A stretch of DNA of 64,000 nt from Hyphomicrobiales bacterium (GTDB lineage: Bacteria; Pseudomonadota; Alphaproteobacteria; Rhizobiales; Xanthobacteraceae), in contig JAKFYI010000008.1 in NCBI GenBank assembly GCA_021730985.1, positions 1 to 64,000 of the forward strand. Direction: 5' to 3'. This document shows, in pieces, positions 35,091 through 43,081 of the stretch; positions within the stretch are counted from its first letter, which is position 1, and each line of letters begins with the position of its first letter. Under the pieces are notes generated by a model, which worked only from the letters and a program-made list of their open reading frames with translations, had not been told where the DNA came from and did no database searches. The position numbers and the translations under genes were made by a program.

Positions 35091-35834
35091 CTAGCGACGT
35101 TCGGCGTAATGGCTCTCCGCAATCGCATTGATCCGCCGGTCGGCGTCGGAATCGGGCGGCGCCACAGGAGCGACGGCTTCGCGGCGGGCTGCCTCGTGCG
35201 CCTCATACATCCGCGCCGCTCCGGAGCGCAGGACACGCTGCTGCGCGAGCCGCGCCTCGTCCCGCGAGCGGCGCTTCGCCGCCTTGGGCTTCGGCGTGCG
35301 CAAGCGCCCGCCCGTGAGCGCCTGCCGCATCGCCGCCGTGTCCTCCGCCGCGGCCGCGAGATGACGCAAACTCCGCGCCGCGCCCGCGATCACGCGGGCT
35401 TGCGTCCGCGCGGTGCGCCGTCCGGCGCGCGCGGTGGCGCGCTGCGCCTCGGAGAAAGCCCGCGCCTGCGCCGAAGCTGCCAACTTGCGCGCGACGCCGG
35501 CGAAGGCCAAGGCGGTGTGCCGGACGGCCCGAGCGTTGAGCGGCGGCGGCCGCGGGCCAGCGCGGCGCGGGCCCACGTCGGTGCCCGGCCGGCAGGTCTT
35601 GGCGTTGCGCGGCCGGCAGCCGAGCACGCGCACCAGCATCTGCACGGCGCGGTCGGTGTAGCCCGCGAGAGTGGCGATCTCGCGCAGCGTCAGGTTCGAG
35701 CGCTCATAGAGCGTGACGAGCAGCGCGTTGTAGCGCGCCCGCAGCGCGCGATAGCTCTGCGGCGGGAGTGGAGATGAAAACGATGGCGCGGGCGCGCGCA
35801 TAGCGGCGCCGGCGCCTGAAGGATGGCGTGGCAT
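35091..35834 (-). CDS. Basic protein with N-terminal helix-turn-helix, unknown function
   Basis: 247 aa, strongly Arg/Ala-rich. The only recognisable part is near residues 30-70: LYERSNLTLREIATLAGYTD then RAVQMLVRVLGCRPR, which reads as a helix-turn-helix with a sigma-like or MarR-like spacing. The rest is long Arg/Ala helices, likely nucleic-acid binding. A second ATG (35801) could be the real start. It lies about 100 bp after the 92-aa gene of the restriction-modification unit and is bordered by a REPIN-like element. I cannot name a family. Confidence 0.55.
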   Translation of the reverse strand: MPRHPSGAGAAMRAPAPSFSSPLPPQSYRALRARYNALLVTLYERSNLTLREIATLAGYTDRAVQMLVRVLGCRPRNAKTCRPGTDVGPRRAGPRPPPLNARAVRHTALAFAGVARKLAASAQARAFSEAQRATARAGRRTARTQARVIAGAARSLRHLAAAAEDTAAMRQALTGGRLRTPKPKAAKRRSRDEARLAQQRVLRSGAARMYEAHEAARREAVAPVAPPDSDADRRINAIAESHYAERR

Positions 35835-35931
35835 GGGGCGGACATGGGTTGGGGAGGATGGCGGAAGGTTAGCGCGGCAGCGTCACGCTGGCAAGGAATT
35901 TATTCCGGTGCCGCGCCGGGAACGCCGCTCC

Positions 35932-36210
35932 CTACGCCGCCTTCAGCCGCTCCAGTTCCGCCTCGAACTGAAACCGCAGTTGCGCGCCCTCGTCGTCGGG
36001 CAGCGCACTGGACATCTGCGGGAAGATGGTGCGGTAAAGACCGACACGATCCTCGTCCCATGGCATGGACTTCGCCGCGCGAGCTTCGGCTAGTATTTTG
36101 TGCAATTCGGCACGAATCTCGTCGGGGTCCGGATACCAAGTCGGCGTTTCGCGCTCTTCCGAGGCGTCATCGTCGTTGCCGAACAGGTCGCCTTGGCGGG
36201 CAGACGACAC
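35932..36210 (-). CDS. Small acidic companion protein of the type IIG enzyme, with a possible sliding-clamp motif
   Basis: 92 aa from a GTG start at 36208-36210 with GAGGGA 7 bp upstream; longer frames would run into the preceding gene. Residues 5-11 are RQGDLFG, close to the beta-clamp-binding pentapeptide (Q-x-[S/D]-L-F). The rest is acidic with PTWYPDPDEIRAELHKILAE and a C-terminal FQFEAELERLKAA helix. It starts 10 bp after the restriction-modification gene, so it is co-transcribed. Function unknown; a role in targeting or controlling the enzyme is speculation. Confidence 0.62.
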   Translation of the reverse strand: MSSARQGDLFGNDDDASEERETPTWYPDPDEIRAELHKILAEARAAKSMPWDEDRVGLYRTIFPQMSSALPDDEGAQLRFQFEAELERLKAA

Positions 36211-36220
36211 CTCGCATCCC

Positions 36221-39200
36221 TCAGCTTTGTCCGGCGATGGACGCTTCCAGCAGCGCAATCTCCTCGGACGTGAGATCGAACAGGCGATAGACAATGGCGT
36301 CGATTTCACGCTCCGCCTTCTCGATCTCCGCATTCAGTGAATGTATTTTCGCTGCATGCTCGGCCAGATAAGTCTCCCACGCGTCGCGCTCCTTGACCGG
36401 AATTTCGGCGCGGAACACGCGTTTGATCTCATCCCGGAAGGCGGCGAAATCAAGTGCCCACCACTCCTCCAGCTTGCGCGAGAGTTTCGCGCGTTCGGGC
36501 GGCGCAAGGTCGGTCAGAATGCGGTGGCAGACGGTTGTTTGGATTTCATATCGTCGCTTCGCTGCGCTGCTGCACATCTCGGCTAACTTCGAGACTTTGC
36601 TCCGCTCTTGCGAGGTCGTGTTTGGTAGGGCAGTAGGGGCAATATACTGTTGCTTAAGCCGAATATATCCCCCACTGGCAATCGGCGTCTCCCCGATCCA
36701 TTGGAACCATGCGGCACTGGAGTTTAGGAATCCGAGCAAAAATTTGTCACCCGGAATCATGAAAATTGTACAATCGATAAATGTGCCTTCATCGTCGAAG
36801 GCGAATGGCGCACTGTTGGCAATGTCGAGGTAGACAATCTTCTGTTCGTCAAATCTGGTCTGATACGCCAACTGCGCCTGCTGCAACTCAAACCATTCCT
36901 GCTTGGTGGCGCGCTTCTCTAGTTTTGCCTTGAACGACTTGAGCCAATCGCGGATCGCCGGATAGGCGTCGATGTCGACCTTGCCCCTCGGGGTGTTGAC
37001 AAGGAAAAGCCCTTCCGGCTCGACGCACCAGCGCTTGACGTTTTCGCCACGCAGAAACGGCTTGAGCAGCTTGGCCGATTTCTTGTCTTGCTTGACCAGC
37101 CGGTCCCGCGTTTCCTGGTCAATGATGAAGGCCTCATTGAGCCCAGTCTTAATGCCATAGAGAGGCGCGCCATAGACTTCGCCGAGCGTCTTTTTGCCCG
37201 CGACGATCTTGGCGCGCAGCCTAGCAAGCGCATCATTTTCCAGTTGCCACGAGCCCGCACCAAGACGCACGCGTGGCATGGCCTGCGCCTTGGCGGCAAA
37301 CTCCGCATCCAAGTCCTTCGGCAGTTCATCAACCTTCAGGAACGCCAGCGCGCCGCCATCTTCCGCTTCGCCTTTGCGCAGCGTGATGATCGCCGGATAA
37401 GTTGTGACGCCCTCGAAAATCTGCAGATCGCCGAAATCGACCACCGTCTCAACAGCGACATTGTCGCCAAGAAATTTGCGCAGGTTCTCGCCTGAGCCGG
37501 TTCGGAAGAAGGTCGAAGACGAGATGTAGCCGAGCCGGCCGCCGTCCTTGAGCACATCGACGCCGCGCTCAAAGAAATAAGCGTAAAGATCGGTGCGGTC
37601 ATCCGCCACGACGTAGTGCTTCTCCAGATAGGGCTTTACCGGCTTGATCAGCTCCATGCGCACATAGGGCGGGTTGCCGATGACGGCGTCGAAACCACCT
37701 TGGGCGAACACGTCCGGGAAAGTGGCGCGCCAGTCGAAGGGATGATCGGTAAACTTGGAATCGCCGATCAGGCTATTTCCGACCTTGATGGTGGCTTCGA
37801 GGTTCTGCAGGCGGTGCTGATTGCGAGCGGTCTTGAGCCACAGCGCGAGCCGTGTGATCTCGACCGACTCGGCATTGAGATCGACGCCGTGCAGGTTCTT
37901 GGTCACAATCTCGTCGAACGGATCGAAGTCGATTTCCTCCCCGAGCACTGCAAGATGCTCGACGACGCGGCGATATTCCGCTGCGAGCAGGTCGAAGGCG
38001 GCCACGAGAAAAGCGCCGGAGCCGCAGGCCGGATCGACGATCCGCAAGGCGCGCAACGCCTCAGCGTAGTCGCGCCAAAATGTGCGTTCGACGCCCCGCT
38101 CCTTCTCGGCAAAGATCGGATCGCCGTTGGCCGGCATTGCCTTGCCGTGCTTTTCCAGCAGCGCCTCGAAGCGTTCGGACAAGGTCAGCCCGATGGTCCG
38201 CTCGACCAGGAAGCGCGTGACGATGCCGGGCGTATAGACAACGCCTTCGCGCTTGCGTTTGGAGACCTTGGGCGTTGCCTCGCCGCGGCTTACGGCTCGC
38301 AGCTTTTCGAGGTCGGTGATGGACTGCTCGAACAGGTGCCCCAGCAGCGTGACCGGAACGTCGTCGCGATAATCCCATTCGCCGAGCGCTGCGAGGTTTC
38401 TTGTCAATTCATCCGGCAACTCGATCTCATCGACAGCGGGATCGTGCGCGAACAGACCGCCGTTGTATGGCCAGATGTGCAGGTCGGGGTTGCCTCCATC
38501 GACGCTACGGAACAACCCCAAGAAATTCTGCCAGATCGGCACCGGCCGGAATTCGTTGGCAGCCTTGGCCGCACGCTCCAAGAGCTTGTCGGGCAAGAGC
38601 GCCGTGCGCTGAGCAAAACCGATAAACAAGATGCGGTCGAGAATTTTCTGCGCCGGCTCAATAGCAGCGGCCAACGCAAGCTTGGGGCCATCCACCGAGC
38701 CAGTCAGGAACTGGACCAGATTTCCGCGCAGCGCGCTGTACTGCTGATAGAGATCGTCGGTGATGGTCTTGTAGGCGCTGTCGGTGTCGCGCAGCAGCGC
38801 GTCGGTGTCGCCGCCGAGCAGCCGCTTGGCCGACAACAACAACCACAAGCGTTCCTGTTCGTGTGGATCGTCGAGTTTGGTGAGATCGAACAGTTCGTAG
38901 GCCTCTCGCCCTCGGCCAAAGCCATAAAGGCGGATTTCAACGCAGTTGGAGACCAGCACCCAGCGGCAACCGCGCACGTCATTGGCGTAATCCCATGCCT
39001 GCTGCACTGGGCTGCGGCCCCGTCCCGGCATGATGGCGTCAAGGTCTTTTGTACCCGGCCCCTTCAACTCGAAGGGCGCAACGATTTCATCCGTACCGTC
39101 TTCGGTGCCGAAACGACCCAGCGCAACATCAACTGCGCCGCGAGCGATCGGCTGTTCGAATGCGAGGGTATGTGAATCGTCCGGGTTAACCTGGGTGTAG

Positions 39201-39475
39201 CCAAGAAACTCGCCCAGCACCTCCTGACAAAACAGAGGCCGCACCGCAGTCTCTTTCATCCTGGAAAATTTGGCGCTCTTGACTGTCTGGGCGTAGCGAG
39301 AGGCAGCCTCCATCTGTCGTGGTGACAGGTCGAAAGTGAAGCGCTTCAGCGCATCCGCCACGACCTTGTACTTGAGCAACGGAATTCTGAGCGTGCGGCT
39401 GACAGCAGCGCGTTTGGCGCGGCCACCACGCCCGCCGTCACCGATATCGATGCCTGCCGCTGCGAAAAGGTCCAT
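36221..39475 (-). CDS. Type IIG (Eco57I-family) restriction-modification enzyme
   Basis: 1084 aa single-chain enzyme. An N-terminal nuclease-like region carries APFELKG (Glu136-x-Lys138 of a PD-(D/E)xK site). The central N6-adenine methyltransferase has motif I DPACGSGAF (from Asp481) and the catalytic motif GNPPYVR (Asn601). A C-terminal TaqI-like specificity domain and a coiled-coil end (EIEKAEREIDAIVYRLFDLT) follow. By family it methylates and cuts at one asymmetric site. Base composition is visibly less GC-rich than the flanking flagellar genes, and the gene interrupts the flagellar region between palindromic repeats, so horizontal acquisition is likely. Confidence 0.88.
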   Translation of the reverse strand: MDLFAAAGIDIGDGGRGGRAKRAAVSRTLRIPLLKYKVVADALKRFTFDLSPRQMEAASRYAQTVKSAKFSRMKETAVRPLFCQEVLGEFLGYTQVNPDDSHTLAFEQPIARGAVDVALGRFGTEDGTDEIVAPFELKGPGTKDLDAIMPGRGRSPVQQAWDYANDVRGCRWVLVSNCVEIRLYGFGRGREAYELFDLTKLDDPHEQERLWLLLSAKRLLGGDTDALLRDTDSAYKTITDDLYQQYSALRGNLVQFLTGSVDGPKLALAAAIEPAQKILDRILFIGFAQRTALLPDKLLERAAKAANEFRPVPIWQNFLGLFRSVDGGNPDLHIWPYNGGLFAHDPAVDEIELPDELTRNLAALGEWDYRDDVPVTLLGHLFEQSITDLEKLRAVSRGEATPKVSKRKREGVVYTPGIVTRFLVERTIGLTLSERFEALLEKHGKAMPANGDPIFAEKERGVERTFWRDYAEALRALRIVDPACGSGAFLVAAFDLLAAEYRRVVEHLAVLGEEIDFDPFDEIVTKNLHGVDLNAESVEITRLALWLKTARNQHRLQNLEATIKVGNSLIGDSKFTDHPFDWRATFPDVFAQGGFDAVIGNPPYVRMELIKPVKPYLEKHYVVADDRTDLYAYFFERGVDVLKDGGRLGYISSSTFFRTGSGENLRKFLGDNVAVETVVDFGDLQIFEGVTTYPAIITLRKGEAEDGGALAFLKVDELPKDLDAEFAAKAQAMPRVRLGAGSWQLENDALARLRAKIVAGKKTLGEVYGAPLYGIKTGLNEAFIIDQETRDRLVKQDKKSAKLLKPFLRGENVKRWCVEPEGLFLVNTPRGKVDIDAYPAIRDWLKSFKAKLEKRATKQEWFELQQAQLAYQTRFDEQKIVYLDIANSAPFAFDDEGTFIDCTIFMIPGDKFLLGFLNSSAAWFQWIGETPIASGGYIRLKQQYIAPTALPNTTSQERSKVSKLAEMCSSAAKRRYEIQTTVCHRILTDLAPPERAKLSRKLEEWWALDFAAFRDEIKRVFRAEIPVKERDAWETYLAEHAAKIHSLNAEIEKAEREIDAIVYRLFDLTSEEIALLEASIAGQS

Positions 39476-39924
39476 TGCGCCACACGGTAGGGGTTGCAGA
39501 CCCAGTGCGTCGACATCGGAGGTTGGGAACTAACAGGTTCCTTTGAATCAGACATTCACCGAACGCAGTCCGCCTCGGCGTCAATCCTTCAGAAAGCCCC
39601 TTTCTCGGCGCGGGATTAGGGAGTTTCTCTCCGTTCCCTCTCCCTGAAGGGAGAGGGTGGGGCGCGCCTCTGATAGCCCAGCCCCGCCCATCAATGCTCC
39701 CGCCCAGCCGTCTTCGGCGTGCGACCCGTCCCCCTTTCAGGGGGAGCAAGCGTAACCCCGATGGAGCGCAGCGCAATCGGGGTCCCCGTGGGTGGTGATG
39801 TATCCATCTCATCCGGGCTTGCGGCATCAAATTCCGTTCGCTCCCGCGTAAGCGGGAGCCCAGTTCTTTGGCCAAAATGCTGGGTCCCCGCTTTCGCGGG
39901 GACGAACGGGTTACAATCCCGCCT
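39476..39924. repeat. Intergenic palindrome cluster between fliP and the restriction-modification gene
   Basis: 449 bases without a credible gene but with at least five perfect hairpins: CCCTCTCCCT/AGGGAGAGGG (39636-39657), CCCCCT/AGGGGG (39730-39744), ACCCCGAT/ATCGGGGT (39755-39783), GCTCCCGC/GCGGGAGC (39840-39859) and GTCCCCGC/GCGGGGAC (39884-39903). The last two resemble the abundant GTCCCCGCTTTCGCGGGGAC-type repeats of Bradyrhizobium-like genomes. Confidence 0.8.
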
Positions 39925-40677
39925 CTACCCGCTGCTGGCGTAGCTCTGCACCAGCGAGCCCGCGACCAGGCTCCAGCCGTCCACCAGCACGAAGAAGATC
40001 AGCTTGAACGGCAGCGACACCACGACCGGCGGCAGCATCATCATGCCCATCGACATCAGCACCGAGGCCACCACCAGGTCGATGATGAGGAACGGCAGGA
40101 ACAGCAGGAAGCCGATCTCGAACGCGCGCTTGAGTTCGGAGATCATGAAGGCCGGAATGAGAATGCGCAGCGAGATCTGCTCCGGCGTTGCGGGCACCGG
40201 CTCGTTCGCCATGTCGTTGAACAGCTTGAGATCCTTGTCGCGCACGTTCTTGAGCATGAAGGCGCGGAACGGCTGCGACGAGCGGTCGAACGCCTGCTCG
40301 ATGGAGATTTCGTTCGCCATCAGCGGCTTCACCCCGCTGTCATAGGCGGTCTGGAACGCCGGCCACATCACGAAGCCGGTGAGAAACAGCGCGAGCGAGA
40401 TGATCACCGCGTTGGGCGGCGCGGTCGCGGTGCCGAGCGCGGTGCGCAACAGGGAGAGCACCACGACAATACGCGTGAACGACGTCATCATCACCAGGAT
40501 CGACGGCGCAAGCGACAGCACGGTGAGCAGCGCGATCAGTTGGATCACGCGCTCGGTCAGGCCGGTGCCTTGGCCGAAGTTGATGCTGATGTCTTGGGCG
40601 TGCGCGGGAACTACGAGGAGCGCTATCGCCGCCGCCGTCGTGAGACGGACGCAGGCGGCGAACCGGTTTCTCGTCAG
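39925..40677 (-). CDS. fliP: Flagellar export apparatus protein FliP, probable CTG start
   Basis: About 250 aa. The conserved core includes MMTSFTRIVVVLSLLRTALG and the C-terminal ISELKRAFEIGFLLFLPFLI, both FliP hallmarks. The first in-frame ATG/GTG/TTG is the GTG at 40548, which lies after the signal peptide. Upstream the frame stays open and encodes a convincing leader, RFAACVRLTTAAAIALLVVP then AHAQDISINFGQG, as expected of FliP. No standard start codon exists for it; CTG at 40675-40677 overlaps the fliO stop (CTGA) and gives the usual FliP length. Identity is certain; the start is inferred. Confidence 0.9.
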   Translation of the reverse strand: MTRNRFAACVRLTTAAAIALLVVPAHAQDISINFGQGTGLTERVIQLIALLTVLSLAPSILVMMTSFTRIVVVLSLLRTALGTATAPPNAVIISLALFLTGFVMWPAFQTAYDSGVKPLMANEISIEQAFDRSSQPFRAFMLKNVRDKDLKLFNDMANEPVPATPEQISLRILIPAFMISELKRAFEIGFLLFLPFLIIDLVVASVLMSMGMMMLPPVVVSLPFKLIFFVLVDGWSLVAGSLVQSYASSG

Positions 40678-41537
40678 CTTTTCCCGGGCCGGCCCAGCAG
40701 GCTTGCCATTTCTTGCTCGAGGCTTTCGAAGGGCTGTTTTGCTGCGGCTGGAGCGGCGGCGGCCGCCGCGACGGCGGGTTTCGGCGCGGGGCGCGGGGCG
40801 GCCTGCGGAGCGGGCGGGGCGGTGAGCTTCGGCTCGATGCGCTTTTGCACGGCGGCCGCGGGCGCGGCGGCAGGCTTCGGCGCCTCGGCCGGGCGGCGCA
40901 ATGCGGCTTCAAGCTGGTTCGCCATGCTGGCGAGATTGGCGTCGTTGGCGGCAGCAGTCTGCGGATCGATCTGCACCACCGGCGCGGCCTTCGGCGCGGG
41001 GCGTGGCGGCGGTGCCGCCGGACGCGGGGCGGGCGCGGCAACCGGTTCGATGCGCGCGGGTGCTGCTTGCTCAGGCTGCGAAGGCCATTGCACGGCGTCG
41101 TCGGTTCGCACGCGCTCCGGGCGCGCGGGCACGGGCGGCGCGACCGGCTCAGGCTGCAGCGGCCACGATGCGGTGTCGGGCAGCGGCATCGCGCGCGGCA
41201 GTTCGCCGCCATTGACGCGGACTGGGGGTGTTTCGCGGGCGGCGCCGGCCGCGGCGCGCACGATGTTGGTTTCGACCACCACGTCGCTCGGGCCGCCGAT
41301 CATCAGGAGATGCTCGACGTTGTCGCGGCGGATGATGACGAGCTTGCGCCGGCCGTCCACCGCGGCGGTGTCGATCACCGCAAGCCGCGGCTGGCGGTTG
41401 CGCGCGGCTGCTTCAAGGCGCGTGCCGCCGAACCGGCGCACCAGCCAGGTGACCGCGCCGATCAGCGCCAGAACAACGACGAATGCGATGACGAAGTTCA
41501 CGGGTGTCGGTAGCTCCAAGCCGAAGAGGGCATTCAT
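40674..41537 (-). CDS. fliO: Flagellar biosynthesis protein FliO
   Basis: 287 aa. One N-terminal transmembrane helix (VNFVIAFVVVLALIGAVTWL) is followed by the FliO domain (RLAVIDTAAVDGRRKLVIIR then RDNVEHLLMIGGPSDVVVE). The remaining ~160 residues are an Ala/Pro-rich flexible tail, long compared with E. coli FliO (about 120 aa). It helps FliP assembly. Divergent from flgB, it heads fliO-fliP. Confidence 0.82.
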   Translation of the reverse strand: MNALFGLELPTPVNFVIAFVVVLALIGAVTWLVRRFGGTRLEAAARNRQPRLAVIDTAAVDGRRKLVIIRRDNVEHLLMIGGPSDVVVETNIVRAAAGAARETPPVRVNGGELPRAMPLPDTASWPLQPEPVAPPVPARPERVRTDDAVQWPSQPEQAAPARIEPVAAPAPRPAAPPPRPAPKAAPVVQIDPQTAAANDANLASMANQLEAALRRPAEAPKPAAAPAAAVQKRIEPKLTAPPAPQAAPRPAPKPAVAAAAAAPAAAKQPFESLEQEMASLLGRPGKS

Positions 41538-41736
41538 TGGTCGTCCTCATGGCAGGCCCGAAAGGCGGGCTCGCCGATTGGGATACGCCAATTGGTTAAC
41601 GCCGACGGCAGCATTTGCCGCCCCGAACATTAACAAAGAACTAACAAAAACGGGCTCCCGGCGCCGCTCTTGGCCAACCAAAACGATTCTCTTGGTAAAC
41701 GGCAGATTAATGCCAGATGGCCCATTTTCCAATGGG

Positions 41737-41752
41737 TTAACCAGCCATTAAC
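41737..41752 (+). promoter_or_regulatory. Perfect CtrA-like box upstream of the flgB operon
   Basis: TTAACCAGCCATTAAC is an exact match to TTAA-N7-TTAAC; it continues as CATAC, giving the shared 10-mer TTAACCATAC. It lies 81 bp before the flgB ATG, consistent with an activator site for a class II flagellar promoter. Confidence 0.8.
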
Positions 41753-41758
41753 CATACA

Positions 41759-41777
41759 CCCGGCAAAGTCTGCCGGG
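41759..41777. promoter_or_regulatory. CCCGGCA-N5-TGCCGGG palindrome, candidate FlbD site, downstream of the CtrA box
   Basis: CCCGGCA-AAGTC-TGCCGGG is a perfect 7-bp inverted repeat. It begins 7 bp after the CtrA-like box, where a bound protein would cover the promoter or start point. In Caulobacter FlbD represses the class II fliF promoter from such a position; the same logic is inferred here. Confidence 0.62.
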
Positions 41778-41832
41778 CTCGGGTGGGGTTCCCACTGCCT
41801 GGGCAGCGCGCGAGACGCCCACGAGACGTCAC

Positions 41833-42231
41833 ATGGCCATTACCGACATACCGCTGTTTTCGATGCTTCGGACCCGCATGCACTGGCACCAGGAGCGCCA
41901 GCGCCTGCTCGCCGAGAACGTGTCGCAGGCCGACACGCCGAACTACCGGCCGCGCGATCTGACGCCGCCGCAATTCGACCGGCCCCAGACCACGGTCGGT
42001 CAGGTTTCGCTCGCCCGCACCGAGGGCTCCCACATCGCCTCCGCATCGACGGCCTCATCGCAGTTCGAGGCGTCACGGCTTGCCGGTGCCACGGTTCGTC
42101 CCGGCGGCAACGGCGTCAATCTCGAAGACGAGATGATCAAGGTGGCCTCGAACCAGATGGACTACCAGGCCATGACGTCGCTCTACCAACGCAGCCTCGG
42201 GCTCATCAAAACGGCGGTGGGCAAACGCTGA
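41833..42231 (+). CDS. flgB: Flagellar proximal rod protein FlgB
   Basis: 132 aa. DIPLFSMLRTRMHWHQERQR and LLAENVSQADTPNYRPRDL are the FlgB signature; the C-terminal DEMIKVASNQMDYQAMTSLY ends the rod helix. First gene of a seven-gene unit flgB-flgC-fliE-fliQ-fliR-flhB-cckA. Confidence 0.94.
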   Translation: MAITDIPLFSMLRTRMHWHQERQRLLAENVSQADTPNYRPRDLTPPQFDRPQTTVGQVSLARTEGSHIASASTASSQFEASRLAGATVRPGGNGVNLEDEMIKVASNQMDYQAMTSLYQRSLGLIKTAVGKR

Positions 42232-42285
42232 CGCGCGTTTCGAGCGCGGTGTGCGTCTGTCCTGAACACAACAAGGAGGGCCTTC

Positions 42286-42696
42286 GTGGATTTTCTCAAG
42301 TCGATCGCGATTGCGGCCTCGGGCCTGCGTGCCCAGGCCGGCCGCATGCGGGTGATCTCGGAAAACATTGCCAATGCCGATTCAACGGCGCCGCGGCCTG
42401 GCGCCGATCCCTATCGGCGCAAGATCCCGACGTTTCGCACCGAGGTCGATCGCGCGCTCGGCGCGCAAGTGGTGATGCTCGGCCGCGTCAAGCCCGATCA
42501 GACCGACTTCCGCCAGAAATACGAGCCCGGGCATCCGTCCGCCGACGCCAACGGCAACGTCAAATATCCGAACGTCAATTCGCTGGTCGAAATGACCGAC
42601 CTCAAGGAGGCGCAGCGATCCTACGAGGCCAACATCAACGTGATCAGCGCGTCGCGCCGCATGATTCAACGCACCATCGAAATTCTCAAATCGTGA
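42286..42696 (+). CDS. flgC: Flagellar proximal rod protein FlgC
   Basis: 136 aa from a GTG start preceded by AAGGAGGG. MDFLKSIAIAASGLRAQAGR then MRVISENIANADSTAPRPG at the N-terminus and LKEAQRSYEANINVISASRR at the C-terminus match FlgC. It lies 54 bp after flgB and 13 bp before fliE. Confidence 0.95.
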   Translation: MDFLKSIAIAASGLRAQAGRMRVISENIANADSTAPRPGADPYRRKIPTFRTEVDRALGAQVVMLGRVKPDQTDFRQKYEPGHPSADANGNVKYPNVNSLVEMTDLKEAQRSYEANINVISASRRMIQRTIEILKS

Positions 42697-42709
42697 TCGG
42701 AGCTGAAAC

Positions 42710-43024
42710 ATGACCACGCCGACCATTGCCGCCAACGCCTACAGCGCGCTGGCCAAGCTTCATGACGTTGCCGCACCCGCCAAGGGCCTGACCGGAGCGG
42801 CGGCCGGGGGCAGCTTCGGCGACATGCTCAAGGGCGCGATGAACTCTTTGACCAACAGCGCCAAGCAATCGGACATGCAGACCCAGGCGATGGCGGCCGG
42901 CAAGGCCAACATCGTCGATGTCGTGACCGCGGTCGCCGAGACCGAAGTGGCGATCGACACGCTGGTCTCGGTTCGCGACCGCGTGATCCACAGCTACGAA
43001 GAAATCATGAAGATGCCGATCTGA
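42710..43024 (+). CDS. fliE: Flagellar hook-basal body protein FliE
   Basis: 104 aa. The C-terminal half has the FliE pattern (GGSFGDMLKGAMNSLTNSAK; IVDVVTAVAETEVAIDTLVS; VRDRVIHSYEEIMKMPI). It links the MS-ring to the rod and is the first rod-type export substrate. Order flgB-flgC-fliE is canonical. Confidence 0.92.
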   Translation: MTTPTIAANAYSALAKLHDVAAPAKGLTGAAAGGSFGDMLKGAMNSLTNSAKQSDMQTQAMAAGKANIVDVVTAVAETEVAIDTLVSVRDRVIHSYEEIMKMPI

Positions 43025-43035
43025 GTTTTCTTTTT

Positions 43036-43061
43036 CCTCTCCCCGCAAGAGCGGGGGAGGG
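43036..43061. repeat. CCCCGC/GCGGGG palindrome between fliE and fliQ
   Basis: CCTCTCCCCGCAAGAGCGGGG then GAGG forms a 6-bp core stem (43041-43046 / 43051-43056) with imperfect extension. It resembles the CCCTCCCC-type intergenic repeats seen near 34.9 and 39.6 kb. Confidence 0.5.
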
Positions 43062-43081
43062 AGTGATGAATCGGAGTACGA

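Larger units (their letters stand above)
41538..41832. promoter_or_regulatory. Divergent control region of fliO-fliP and flgB-cckA
   Basis: 295 bases with several TTAA-based and CGGCA-based sites. CGGCA-GCATT-TGCCG lies at 41606-41620, a near CtrA box TTAACAAAGAACTAAC at 41630-41645, a perfect CtrA box at 41737-41752 and a CGGCA palindrome at 41759-41777. No sigma-54 element with proper spacing and sequence was found. Confidence 0.65.

Noticed and set aside
39438..39875. 145-aa open frame on the minus strand
   Set aside because: Translation of the palindromic repeat cluster; no domain and Arg/Pro-rich.
39868..41751. 627-aa open frame on the plus strand
   Set aside because: Antisense to fliP and fliO and running through the flagellar control region.
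41779..41795. Possible sigma-54 element TGGGGTTCCCACTGCC before flgB
   Set aside because: GG-N10-GC spacing fits but the flanking bases do not match TGGCACG or TTGCA, and the unit has a perfect CtrA-like box instead.
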